DNA of 64,000 bases from Plasmopara viticola (Eukaryota > Oomycota > Peronosporomycetes > Peronosporales > Peronosporaceae): contig MBPM02000069.1 of assembly GCA_001695595.3 (NCBI GenBank), positions 1 to 64,000 of the forward strand, read 5' to 3'. The notes under the pieces are model-generated. The model ran no database searches. It was not told where the DNA came from and was given only the letters and a program-made list of their open reading frames with translations. Below, piece by piece: positions 46,072 through 57,207 of this stretch. How positions within the stretch are numbered: the stretch's first letter is position 1; every line of letters starts with the position of its first letter. A program made the translations under genes and the position numbers.

Positions 46072-46951
46072 GATACTAAAATGAAGCTCTTTTTACCCTC
46101 TACGGTTAATGGTATTCAATTGTGAAATCGATCAATCCATCTATGAAATTTCTTCTCGTTAATGAAACCACTTTCTCTTGTCGTCACGTTTGCCGCTTCA
46201 ACAAAATATTCCTCCAATTTTGTCAGGCAGAATGAACGTTGGTGGTATAACGTGTCCAGAGGCCGAACATGGTGCGATCAACGATAGGGAAAAAAGTTGA
46301 TGTGACCCTTTTTGTCCACAAATTTTTGCTGCCTTTGACTGCAAGGACTTTCTTCTTTCTCTTGAGTTTTTAACCTGTTTCATGTATATTGTTTACTTAG
46401 TCTGCTTTCAAATTATTCATTATAGTCAGACGCTTCGTTGCGACTTTGATCGACTACATGAGCCCCTTGGACATTAAAATTTGACTATGACAACTAATAA
46501 ATTTCCTGTCCCATTTTTTGCAAAGCACAGAAGCGATCTAGAGTTCCTGTTCGTAGCTTGATTAATTTCATTTGCTTTAAAAAGCATTTGCAATCTGGAG
46601 GCAGAGTAACCCACACTTTGCAATTTAATAATCTAATCCACAATTTAATCCTCGCAGTCCTGATCATGGTAGCGGCCACTAATTTGACAGTGGTAACGCA
46701 GAATTGACTTTTTATATTATATATGCTACTAATTTGATGGTTTGGCTTCCTGCTGAGAAACGTGCTGGCAAGAATACGCAATTGGTAGGATCTGGCAATT
46801 CCTTTTGGGAGATGATACCGGGCAGGCAATTTTCGCTAACGGGCAGGCACTGATGTTTATATTAATTAAAATTAATTGGCATTTCTTCTCTGTGATTGGC
46901 TGGAGAGTCGTGATATCAATTCTCATATGCCACAACAATCTCAGATGCAAC
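46072..46951. other. Gene-poor interval with a dispersed repeat
   Basis: No supported gene. The right end (about 46810-46940) is a dispersed repeat also found around copia C. Confidence 0.5.
46815..46935 (+). repeat. Dispersed repeat, copy 1
   Basis: Contains GATACCGGGCAGGCA, CGCTAACGGGCAGGCACTG and TCTGTGATTGGCTGGAG. The same order appears, inverted, on either side of copia C (50920-51040 and 55491-55510), showing that C inserted into a second copy. The nature of the repeat is unknown; an LTR or a terminal part of another transposon is possible. Confidence 0.7.
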
Positions 46952-47916
46952 TTATTCCAAACTACTTTTTGACGTTAAAACCGCGACTTTCCACGCAACT
47001 TTGACTTTTTCTTCCGCAGTAAAATCAAAGTGCAATGCTGTGTGTCCAGACTTGCAGCATAGCTCTACATTCGCTCCGTGCTCGAGTAAAAGGCTTACCC
47101 ATTCCAGCTGTCCGGTTTGTGAGGCAAACATCAACAAAGTCATTTGATCATGATCGACTGTATCCACATTGGCACCAACGCGTAAAAGATGTTGCGCAAC
47201 CTTCAGTCGACCACACTGACCGCAATGCCCAAGGCCGTTTCGCCCTTGTTATTCTGCACATCGAGCGACGCTTGTCGCGTGACTAAAGCTTGCACGATCT
47301 CCATATGTCCTTTTTGCACTGCGAGCATTACCGGTGTCCGGGAAATCTTGTCCCTTTGATCCAATACAGCTCTGGCATGCAACAACATTTCGACAATGTT
47401 TAGTCGTCCAACCATAGCGGCAATGTGGAGAGCAGTGCTTCCCTCAGAGTCTTGAATATCGACGCTCTCGCCTCGATCCAAGAGACAACACACGTTGCTA
47501 GCGTGGCCTCTCGCTGTTGCAAGCATCAAAGCGGTCGCATAAATTGTAGCGTCGTGGGGATTGACCACAGCGACTTCTTCCTCTTTCAAGACTCGCAAAA
47601 TGTCCAAATGACTTCGAGCCATCGCGAGTTTAGGAGACGCTTTCAGGACTTTATGCGACGGTGACGGTGCGGGGATGCCACAGCTAAGGTTTGTATACTT
47701 GAGCGTCAAGTTCATCTAGAGAGGCGTCCAGCCATCTCCACCAGTATCCACGGACGTCCCAGTGTCGGAAAAGGCCATGTCATGGACCTGTAAATTAAAG
47801 AGTGAAGAGGTTGAAGCGATAAATCTGGATATCATGCAGTCGTGACAGGGACACTGGGAGCGTGACGCACGCTGATGCCTTGACGAGTTGGTTCGTGCTG
47901 CGTGGAAGATTTTCAT
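46952..47916 (-). pseudogene. Ankyrin-repeat gene, frameshifted
   Basis: Minus-strand ankyrin-repeat coding sequence in at least three frames. The upstream ATG frame (47916-47716) ends at GDGWTPL then a stop. The main frame (47715-47203) holds consecutive repeats such as TALMLATARGHASNVCCLLDRG, EGSTALHIAAMVGRLNIVEMLLHAR and KISRTPVMLAVQKGHMEIVQALV. At GETALGIA a single-base loss ends the frame. In the other frame the repeats carry on as GQCGRLKVAQHLLRVGANVD, followed by QMTLLMFASQTGQLEWVSLLLEHG. About six repeats in all. Either a recent pseudogene or a sequencing error in a live gene; the second break near 47716 favours a pseudogene. An intron ending TTTACAG at 47788 is possible. Confidence 0.8.
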
Positions 47917-48508
47917 GTGGATCCGGCTACGTCGCCATCATTTACACACTAGTGAAAGCCTGAGAGTTGCCACGGTACTACTGTCCACTGATGTTCTATT
48001 TTATGGCTTTATGGGCGGTCTTTAAAGATGTCAGGCACTTTCTAATCTCGTGTTTATATGGTATCCCTGTAATTCGATACCGCACGATGGACATGCTGTA
48101 TCTTTTTTGCTTTTAGGTAGCATCATTGCATCTGTTGTGTTAAGCGCAGCCTTCACGTTGTTTCTAAAAAAGTTGTGTACGTTAGACACTTTATACCGTT
48201 TGCATACTGAGGTATACCAAAAAAAGAGTCTCTGCCTAATTTGCAGTGAACACTAGGTAGAATAGGTAGGACTGTACATCGCATACTTCGAGCCCCTTAA
48301 AGACCAAGGAAAGTGACTGGTCGTTCACCGGACAATTTTCTATCTTCGAGCACGCCTTCTCTGTGCAAGGTGCTGTGTGAACCTATCGCACCAGATAACA
48401 ATTGTATAATCAATCCTAGGCCCAAGCGGGAAACCTGATCTGTAAGTCCGATAGAATCAAAACCACAATAAAACGAGCAGCTTGCACTATCTTTGCATTT
48501 TATAGGAT
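47917..48508. other. Gene-poor interval
   Basis: No supported gene, RNA or repeat. Confidence 0.45.
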
Positions 48509-48813
48509 GAAACGGCGGCTGCAGTCATGAATGACTTAAAAGTAGCCCGCCTCACACTCCAGTAGGCATCAGCGATGCAAGAAGCTATTCAATACGATTT
48601 TTACGAAAAGGCAGCTACCGCTAGGCTCCATTTCAAGGAATGAATCGGGTGAGCAGTTCGCCGTTTAATGAGACGGTGTCCGTGGACTCGCTGACTCGGC
48701 TCAGTCTCAATGGAATTAGCAAACTAATTTTCGCTGCTTTGACTGAGCACAAGATTTGTGCCTATCCGGAAAATGGACTTTCGTCTCGCTCAAGACTTTC
48801 AATGTGTCACTAG
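48509..48813 (+). pseudogene. Unidentified gene remnant
   Basis: Two adjoining coding-like runs. The first reads ETAAAVMNDLKVARLTLQ, a stop, then ASAMQEAIQYDFYEKAATARLHF, and ends in TGA. The second (48640-48813) starts from an overlapping ATG and codes 57 residues. The first resembles the UVR-type helix pair (D-L...A...E.A..A.R), but the match is too short to name. The stop and the -1 overlap suggest a decayed exon. Confidence 0.35.
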
Positions 48814-48886
48814 CTAACTAGCGTCCTTAAATTTAGAACTAAGATGGTAAGCAAGATTGAAGAGGTAAATTTTGTAAGTGTTGATG

Positions 48887-49215
48887 TAATGTAATGTAAT
48901 GGATTACGTTATCGCGTTGCCAAGTTATGCACGTGCTAGGCTCAGTCTGGCTAGTCCACGGCATAGAGTGGTGTCCGCATACGTCGAGTCTCGTTCGGCG
49001 GGCAGTGCAGCCAGCACCGAGGTCGTGAGGGTCTTCCATTATTTTGCTTAGCTCTGATTTGGTAAGAGCCCAGGTGGCGCCCTGGTGCTGGAGAACGTCG
49101 CGTCGAGGGTGAGACTCGTTAGAGACCTGCAGATGCCCGAGAGCACCTGCCCGAAGCGCGCGAGCATTTAGCCCCCGCGCTCGGATGGAGGGCGTCACTC
49201 CAACCTTTTCCAAGC
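48887..49215 (-). mobile_element. SINE-like element, copy 4
   Basis: A 329-bp copy in minus orientation with a perfect 12-bp target duplication TAAGTGTTGATG (48875-48886 and 49216-49227). The tail near 48887-48905 is a TAATG repeat on the plus strand. A few indels disrupt the 71-codon frame seen in other copies. Confidence 0.9.
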
Positions 49216-49439
49216 TAAGTGTTGATGATATTGACAAATATTATATCCTACTTGACTTTTGGTATAGATGTGACGCGTCTCAAATTGAGTTCTGCAAAGA
49301 CCGTACTTATACAGGAATTTGAGTTCTGTACAAAATTAGCAGCTGATATTCGTCTGGGATACGACTAAGTTGCGAATGTCCCATGGAGTAGGGATGGGGC
49401 GCCCTACTGAGAGAGAAATGATGAAGTGTGTGTTTGTTA

Positions 49440-49850
49440 CGGTCAGCCGAGACCAGAGTGATACCAGTACCACTGGGCTGCTAATTGTATACGCAAGTGT
49501 ACAAGAGCAAAATATACCATCTCGAGTCTATATCGACTCCGGCTCGCTGAGATATCGGCTAACGTTTGTGGTTAGCAAAACGGGTCGAAAAATGCTTTCC
49601 AAAACTATGTCACTTGCGATCTGACTGGCAAATGAGACGGCTTTGGACATCTTGAGGTCAAAATAGACCAGGCTATGAAATTGCGGAACCTTGATCGCGC
49701 AAAACGTTTTTTACTTTTTGGCATGGGCAAATGTGACTTTATTCTGGGCATTACGTGGCTCATAATTATCATATTTTGGGTATGATTGGCGGAGCAATGA
49801 TTAAGGTGCCAGTCGTTGCAACAAGGCTCTGATGCTTCATATGCAAACCC
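49440..49850 (+). pseudogene. Ty3/gypsy protease remnant
   Basis: The plus strand reads LLIVYASVQEQNIPSRVYID, then SGSLRYRLTFV, matching the start of gypsy aspartic protease (D-S-G core). After a frame change come KRFLLFGMGKCDFILGITWL and then YFGYDWRSND, matching the family's K.D.ILG..WL and (H)...I.DWR segments. Decayed, with no LTR seen. It may belong to the same old family as the integrase remnants at 4.7 and 17.4 kb. Confidence 0.72.
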
Positions 49851-50919
49851 CTGTTGTTCGTACAAATCCTTCGAAAGCAAGCTTAGAAGCGGCTTTAGAA
49901 TAGATATGGAAGAACTTTAAAGTATATCCATCTGTCTGAAGATAGATGAGAAGATTCTTTGACGATTTTGGCGGGCATCTAGATTCTGCTAGCAGCATCG
50001 ATTGCCAAAAACGCTTAAGATTGGGTAAACCGTTCAGCCACCAGCTGTAGGTGGTAACATTTCCGTAAGCGAATGATATACATTTGCGAAGCACAGTAAG
50101 TAGCACAATTTTCGAGATGGGCAACATAGCAACACCGGCATGCAGATAGCGTAGTATTGCAAGACACTAGCTTTCGAATGAGCAGCAAGGTACCACTTGA
50201 ACAACGTAGCCTAGTTCCACAAGAGGAGAACGGCACCGCCAAACGATTCTACCTCGGGCGACTTCATGGCTGACAAATATTATTTACAATGACTTGTTAA
50301 GGAAGGTGTGGATACTTCTTTACAAGTCAAAGCTACTTAATCTTAAAGACATCTGAGTTGAAAGCTAGAAACATCTCGGAGCGAGAATTTACGTGATCTC
50401 TGTCGTAAAAAATCATTTGTCGATTTTGGATTCGCATTTATTGGTCCTCATGATCTTTCCAAGTACGTGCGACGACCGGTGAAACAGCCAATGATTACAT
50501 AAATAAGGCTTTATCACCAGCCACGAGACTGTTTGTGGCGATCTGGCTACTCATCTACGCTCTCTTCATGTAAATTCATATTACCCGCTCTTGGTGATAC
50601 TTTGCTACTTATCTGTAAAGCTCTGTTTCCCAATGTGTCTCGCAAACCTGTATAACTCAATGTTTCTTGTGAGCCTACGCTAAAAACATTGTTCTGGATG
50701 CTCATGTCACAAAAATCCTGCCTCCATCGGTGCTGGAAACCTAGAAGCTAGCCGTAAACGTATCAGACCAAGTAGAAGCACTGGCGTCCTCGTGAGAGCT
50801 GAAGACACGCTGGCCGAGAGTTTCCAGGGCGTTCATGGTGATGTTACTGCGGAAGAATACGTCAAAGTTGCGTGTAACGTCGAAAAGTAGTTTTGGGATA
50901 AGATGCATCTGAGATTGGT
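49851..50919. other. Gene-poor interval
   Basis: Possibly the continuation of the gypsy remnant, but no further block could be recognised. No other supported gene. Confidence 0.4.
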
Positions 50920-51040
50920 GTAGCATATGAGAATCAATATCACGACTGAGAATCAACCCTCCAGCCAATCACAGAGAAGAAATGCCAATCAATTTAATTC
51001 ATATAAACACCAGTGTCTGCCCGTTAGCGAAAAGTGCCTG
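50920..51040 (-). repeat. Dispersed repeat, copy 2 (split by copia C)
   Basis: On the minus strand it carries CGCTAACGGGCAGACACTG and TCTGTGATTGGCTGGAG in the order seen at 46.8 kb. The other part, with GATACCGGGCAGGC, lies beyond copia C at 55491-55510. Confidence 0.7.
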
Positions 51041-51184
51041 TGTTGAGAAGAAAGTAGAAACCGAAGTGAATATATATACATCCTGACCAATGAACGGTTA
51101 CCATATGTAATTACTAATTGTGACGTACTTGTAACGACTGTGAAGCCATCCACCTGTTCAAAATGCATTCAGCGGCTGTTAACA
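51041..51184 (-). repeat. 3' LTR of copia C
   Basis: 144 bp. It differs from its partner LTR by several substitutions and small indels, so the insertion is not very recent. Confidence 0.94.
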
Positions 51185-51197
51185 GTCCCACTCACCG

Positions 51198-54100
51198 CTA
51201 ATGCTGTGTGTGCTTTGTTGCTGACTTGGTCTTGATTCCGGAGGCTTCGCGCAGATACTTCAGCATCTTGGTTCCAAGCGCCTTGGTAAGCATATCTGCA
51301 AGCTGACTCCTTGTATCAATGTAGCCAATCTTGAGTAATCCATGCTGAACGTTCTCCCGAATAAAGTGATGTCTGATGTCCACGTGCTTTGTACGTGCGT
51401 GGTAGCCCGCGTTGTTTGCCAAAGCTATCGCACCTTGCTTGGTTACCCATATTTGCGTGCCTCCGACTTGTTCTTGACCCATGTACTTGAGCATTGCGCG
51501 CGCCCAAAGTACTTCTTGTGTGCACAAGCTGAGCGCCATATACTCTGCTTCTGCGGAACTTAGTACAACGGTTCTCTGATACTCGGACTTGAATACAGCT
51601 GGAGCTTTACCAATGTTGATCAACACACCTGAGACAGACCGTCTGTCATCGGTGTTGCTACCCCAGTCAGCATCTGAAGAAGCTTCAACAATCACCTTTC
51701 CCGTTTATCATTGGTAAACGATCCCCTGATGACGTGTCGAATTTAAGTAGCGCAATACACGAATTGCGGCGTTCCAATGTGGTAAATCCGGATTTTCGAG
51801 AAATCGAGACAGTTGTGTCACGATGTATGCGACGTCCGGCCGAGTGCAAATTGTAACATATAGCAGACATCCAATTAGTGAGCGGTATGGTCTTGACCGC
51901 ATCGCGAACGCTCAGCTTCTGTACTTGGTGACTATGATGTTGACAGCTTGAGACCGGACGTACACGGATTGTCGACGTTCTTGGCGTTTTTCTGTCCAAA
52001 TCGCTCAGTCACGTCGCTAATGTAGCGTGTTTGCTTGATCATTAGTGTGGAAGCTGTCATGTCGTGGTCGATCTCCATGTCCAAAATGAACTTCGCCATA
52101 CCGAGATCCTTCATCTTGAAAACACTTTTAAGCATCTTCTTGACCTCTAGAATCTCGTCGCTCGTCTTGGCTGCAATGATCATATCATCGACATAAAGCA
52201 TACGTACACAAAACCTTCTTCCACTTTCTTCACGTAGACACATTGATCCGCTCCACAACTTTTAAAATCGCTCTTCTTGAAGACGTGGTCGATCGTCTTG
52301 TTCCAAGCGATTGCAGCTTGCTTGAGACCATATATAGCTTTGTTCATCTGACATGCAAATTCTTGAGCTCCCTTAACACCAGTTGGAACTTCCATGTAAA
52401 CACGATCCGACAATACACCGTTGAGAAAGGCGGTGTCGACGTCCAACTGTTCCATTTTGTAGCCTAATACCGCACACACTGCAAGTACAACTCGAATTGA
52501 GTTCATGTTGGCCACTGGAGAGTAAGTCTCGAAGAAATCCACGCCGTATTTCTGCTTGAAACCTTTAACCACCAATTGTGCTTTGTAGCGCACAACACAT
52601 CCATTCTGGTCACGCTTCTTAGCAAAAAACTAGCGGCATCCAATCGTACGTCCAATTGATTCTCGTGAAACGAGTTTCCATTTTTTTTTTTTGATACGAA
52701 TGTAATTCGGCGTCCATCGCTTGTCGCTACTGTTCTGCCTCGTCACTAGACATTGCCTGCGCATACGTGGTAGGCAAGTCTGATTCTTCACCAACACTCA
52801 CAGCGTAAGCGAGAATAGCTTCAGCTATCAGGCCGTCTTCATCAATCCTTGCACGCTTTGGAGATGGTTGTCCCTCGCTTCCTCCCAGACTTTCATCGGC
52901 ATCTGATCCGTTTTCCAGCAACAACATTGGTTCATATGTACGCCTTGAACGTTCCACTTGCGGTCGAAATACCAATCGATCTTCCTGTACATCCATTGTA
53001 AGAGTTCTGTACTCTGTCAGTTCAGAGTGCACTGAGGTCAATAATCGAAGCATCTCGACCCTTGACGCATTTGTGTCGGACTCCTCCTCATCCATTGGAG
53101 CATCTGGAATTTCATCTTCTGATTCACACTCCATAAGTTCATCTTGATCTTGTTGGTGTTCCGTCGGCCCGGACACAGCACTTTCATCGTTGTCTTTGGT
53201 AACGTGTATCACTTTTATTTGTTTGGGCGGGTGTGTCTCATAAATGTCGCCCACTTCACGCTCGTCCAGCTTCACCGACCGTGATACTAATATCTTGTCT
53301 TTCTCCAAATCGTAAACTCGGTATCCCTTGGTGTCTTCGGCATAACCAAGGAACGTGCACTTGAAGCTTTTGGCTTCGAGCTTCGTCCTCTTCACTTGAT
53401 CAACGTGAGCATATCCGTGAGACCCAAACACCCTAAGATGATCCATCCGAGGCTTCATCTTAAATCCTAGTTCATATGGGGTTTATTTGGGTGCATTGTA
53501 TTAGGAGAGCGGTTGATCAGGTACACCGCAGTGCTTACTGCCTCTGCCCACCAACATGTCGGAACACACTTGTAGTGTAGCATGCTCCGTGCCTTTTCCA
53601 TTATCGTACGGCTCATTAGTTCTGCAATTCCATTTTGTTGGGGACTGTATGGTACTGTACGCTGATGTATGATACCGTTCCGCTGACATAAATCCGAAGC
53701 AGTCTTGTTGACAAACTCCGTTCCGTTGTCCGAACGCAGGCACTTGATACGGGTTCCCCACTGATTCTCATGCAGTGCTTTGAACATCTTGATCTTGTCG
53801 GCAACTTCACTCTTCTTTGCCAGAAAGTAAGCCACCACATATCGTGAATAATCATCTACAAACGTCAAAATGTATTAAGCACCTCCTTTGGAAAGTGTCT
53901 TCATGGGTCCCATCACGTCTGTGTGAACGAATTCCAATACACGTGATGTCTTTGTCATTGAGCGTCCTGGAAAGGCTTCGATCGTCTGCTTGCCCTTCAT
54001 GCATCCACCACACAGGGTCTTGATACCTTGTTTTAGCGCAGGAATACCTTCTGTGGATCGCATAGTCTTCACTAAAACGTCCTCACTTGGATGTCCCATA

Positions 54101-55296
54101 CGAGCGTGCCATAACTCCCATTGACTACCAACTCCCGAGTATTGCACCAATCGTGCCCCCTCTTGCTGACAATCCAGTGTGTAAGCTTTCCCATTTCTTG
54201 TCCCAGTTGTCAAAGCTTCGTTTTTGTCCCAAATGATGCACGAAGCACGCTGAAACTCCACACTTAGTCCACGTTCGGCAAGCTTTCCCACCGACAGTAG
54301 ACGTCTGTCAAGTCCAGGGATTAGCAGCACTTCCATCATCGATATGCGTCTTCCATCTAAGCCGATAAGCTTCACCGTTCCAGATCCTTCGACGCGTAAC
54401 TTTCTGCTATCTGCAATTGTTACCTTGATGTCGTCTTTAAGTTGCTTGAAGTCGATCAAGTCACTTCGGTGAGGGGTCATGTGTGACGTCGCACCACTGT
54501 CGATCAGCCAGCTTACTGATTGCTCATCCCCCACAGCAAACACTGCATCATTACCGCTATAACGGCTTCTGGAACGGTTCTCAGCAGCTGGGCAGTCCCG
54601 TTACATATGACCAGTCTGGTCACAATTGAAGCATTTTCCCCGGTAACCGCCGCCCGTGCGTGGCGCGTAAATCTTGCGGCCACTTCCTCGTCTGCCCTTG
54701 ATCCGTCCATCAGTGCATGTGGCTCGAAACGCTTTCTCACTTGCTTCCTTCTTCTGTAGTATGTCTGACTCCTTCAGCAGCTTCTCCTTGACTTCGATCA
54801 GAGTGATGTCCTTGGCGTTCTCCACGATAGAAGATATTATTTCATATTCAGCCGGCAAGCTGCTCAGAAGCACCACTAGCTGTCTTGATTCATCCACCGG
54901 CTCTCCCGTCATCTGGAGTCCCACGACCAGCTCATCGAACGCTTCCAGATGTTCCACCATGCGAGTGCCACTCATATCTTACTCATGAAGGCGCCGTGTC
55001 ATCGTGACACGGTTGTGTAGAGTGGAACGATGGTAGAAATCGCGAAGCGTTCCCCATGCCTCCAAGGCACGAGTAGCAGACCGTATCTTGGTCTGGTGTT
55101 GTATCTCGACGCCCTGGGCAATTATACCCAATGCCTTGGCGTCATTCACGAGCCACGTCTCCGTTATTTCGCTCTCGCCCTTCGCGCCCATAATGTGTCC
55201 CAGAAGCCCTTTTCTTGCGAGGGCCATTCTCATGTTAAACTCCCAATGGTAGTAGTTACCATCTCCTAGGAGGACTTCGGTGCGCTTGGTAGTCAT
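51198..55296 (-). pseudogene. Copia C gag-pol, broken by a few stops
   Basis: The gag ATG at 55294-55296 opens a frame through MTTKRTEVLLGDGNYYHWEF to LHE, then a TAA. Gag continues (54975-54601) through the CCHC knuckle, where a second TAA follows the G-H-M. Protease (WLIDSGATSHMT) and the integrase entry lie at 54543-53875, ending in TAA within KGGA-YILTF. Integrase (53868-53467) carries R-S-D-N-G-T-E-F and PYSPQQNGIAE. The linker is 53458-52727, RT 52593-51932 and RNase H 51902-51198. In the integrase stop the missing residue is Lys in the intact copy, so simple point changes explain it. Confidence 0.9.
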
Positions 55297-55329
55297 GGCG
55301 GTGACGGTGTGGTGATGCGAGGCTGTTGT

Positions 55330-55344
55330 TTGCGGCTGTTAACC
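55330..55344 (-). other. Primer-binding site of copia C
   Basis: Minus-strand GGTTAACAGCCGCAA, directly against the 5' LTR. Its complement contains CGGCTGTTAACC, the anticodon-arm sequence of eukaryotic tRNA-Asn(GUU). Confidence 0.7.
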
Positions 55345-55490
55345 TGTTGAGAAGAAAGTAGAAACCGAAGTGAATATATTTATCCTGACCAATGAACGGC
55401 TACCATATGTAATTACTAATTGTGACGTACTTGTAATTACTGTGAAGCCATCCACCTGTTCAACATGCATTCAGCGGTGTAATGTTAATA
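55345..55490 (-). repeat. 5' LTR of copia C
   Basis: 146 bp. By eye it differs from the LTR of element D at two positions only. In element orientation it starts TATTAAC, against TGTTAAC in D. Confidence 0.94.
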
Positions 55491-55510
55491 GCCTGCCCGG
55501 TATCATTTCC

Positions 55511-55883
55511 CTTCCTTTTTTGAAAATACTTCTTTTTCAAATTTGTGTTAAATTAATGGCTGATTTTTTATATATACGCCGTGTCGCCGAATAGACGCAT
55601 TAAGGTCTTGCGTTTTCTCACTAAGTAACGGCATTTTAATGCATATTGTGCACAGGAAGGCCACTCTTTTCCTCTGTTCCTGCTTCATATAGACCAAAGA
55701 TGAACGTTGATGCAGTTACTATTTCAGGAGTATTTCCAATGTTCTCTATTTTGCAATGCAAACCGCAACAGGCATAGATAGATATGAGCAATTTCAAATG
55801 AAGACTACTTTTCTGTCTACAAACCACACGGTTCACCCACCTTTTGATCAAAAAGCTGCCACTTGCACGCACGCAGAATTAGA
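55511..55883. other. Gene-poor interval
   Basis: Sequence to the right of the split repeat. No supported gene. Confidence 0.45.
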
Positions 55884-56580
55884 TTGAAAATTATCCGTCT
55901 GACATCTCGCCTAGACTCTCTCACGCTGCCATCAATTTTCAGTTAGCTGCGCTCAGTGCCGCGCTGACTTAAACGTTTCACAAGCTTTTAGCATCGGGAA
56001 CGTTCGTCCAGTGGTCTAGCCAGTGGAAAGCTTGTGCGAAGCTGCGAGGCGACTGGGGGCATCTTTCGGAGATAGCACGACAGGTTTACTGGGCTCATTG
56101 CTTCCCACGTGGAGAGGAACACATTAGATCACGCAAGGCAACGAGTTACCAGCTACGCTTCTTTGCGAATCTAGAATGCTGTCGCAATCGCTTGAAGTGC
56201 TGAAGAAACTTATTGTACGAGCACGAATCCGAAGATATATGAGGAATCAAACGCAAATGTTGCACCATTAGCAATGACAGTCACTACTTACTAAGTCGAG
56301 ATGAGTGAGATGAAGACGACGCAGTCGTACGATTTCATTCATTGTTCGAATTAAAAGGCATGATCTCGTACCTACTATGCATGGAGAATATCATTCGCGT
56401 CGTATGGAATTGGTTCTAACAGTTTTCAAGATGCTTAATGTAGACTAAACTATTGTAGTGGCATGAAGATTAAGTATCGAGCTAAGGAACGTCCAGACGT
56501 GCTGCAAGGCCGTCATTAGTGTTATTTGAAATCTTGACACATTCGACGGTGGTGAAAAAGGATACGAAGGTTGACTTCGG
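55884..56580 (+). pseudogene. Decayed copy 1 of the lumazine-synthase/EF-hand gene
   Basis: Collinear at nucleotide level with about 14299-15120 of the intact gene. Examples are TTAGCTGCGCTCAGTGCCGC against TTTGCTGCGCTCAGCGCTGC, AACGTTCGTCCAGTGGT, and GAGTTACCAGCTACGCTTCT against TGATGCCAGCTACGCTACTC. TCGCAATCGCTTGAAGTGCT and TTGTACGAGCACG also match. It covers the end of the lumazine-synthase-like part and EF-hands 1-4 with deletions. Frames are broken throughout, so it cannot be expressed as a homologous protein. Confidence 0.85.
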
Positions 56581-56743
56581 CTAATCGCACGAGTCCCCAG
56601 GCTCAGGGCATTCATGAAATTCACGACTGGAGAACCGTTCATCTCGGAATGGACCTGTCACGAACGCAAAGAATTCATTAAAAGACTCACCTGGTACGTA
56701 TGGTATGCTGACACGATGCGCTATATGAAGGTAGCATGCCCTG

Positions 56744-57013
56744 TCAAAAGAACAATGACGTCGCCCAAAGTTTAATAACTACCTCATAACACACTGAAAG
56801 CTTTACGCCTCTAAGGGCGCGTGTAAGCTTTTTGGCCTTGTCTTTATTCACACAATGGTGTCCCTGGTCGATTGCGCGCTTCATTACGTCTGATCGCAAC
56901 AAGCACACTGCATTGTCTTTTGAGTCTTTAAAAGTCCCTAGTGACTCTGTTGATAAAACATTTGTGTGAGAGCCAGCGAACGGACAGCCGCAAAAGCTGT
57001 GAGGCGACAACAT
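56744..57013 (-). CDS. Unidentified small ORF
   Basis: An 89-codon ATG-started frame (57011-57013). It contains a basic helix-like stretch SDVMKRAIDQGHHCVNKDKA that looks more coding than most frames here, but no family was recognised and there is no signal peptide. It lies just upstream of, and divergent from, the QxLR-type effector gene. It could equally be a fragment of a decayed gene. Confidence 0.25.
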   Translation of the reverse strand: MLSPHSFCGCPFAGSHTNVLSTESLGTFKDSKDNAVCLLRSDVMKRAIDQGHHCVNKDKAKKLTRALRGVKLSVCYEVVIKLWATSLFF

Positions 57014-57207
57014 TAAAGGAACGCTTTTACTTTCCAGGACCAATCAGATTAGAATATCCATTCCGGACAACCCACAGTAAGTGTGCGCAAAAACAATCCG
57101 TACCTGTGTGTAATCTCGACGCTGGTTCCTGCTTACTGCGTGGACGTGAAGCATTCCATCATTTGCATCACACGTCAACAAACGCTGCAAACTCGCCAAG
57201 ATCATCG

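Larger units (their letters stand above)
51041..55490 (-). mobile_element. Copia element C (complete, inactivated)
   Basis: Minus-strand Ty1/copia element with LTRs 55345-55490 (5', 146 bp) and 51041-51184 (3', 144 bp). The exact 5-bp target duplication is GCCTG (51036-51040 and 55491-55495). It belongs to a second subfamily: its polyprotein wording differs clearly from A, B and D. It interrupts an older dispersed repeat. Gag and pol are almost complete but carry several stops and shifts. Confidence 0.96.
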
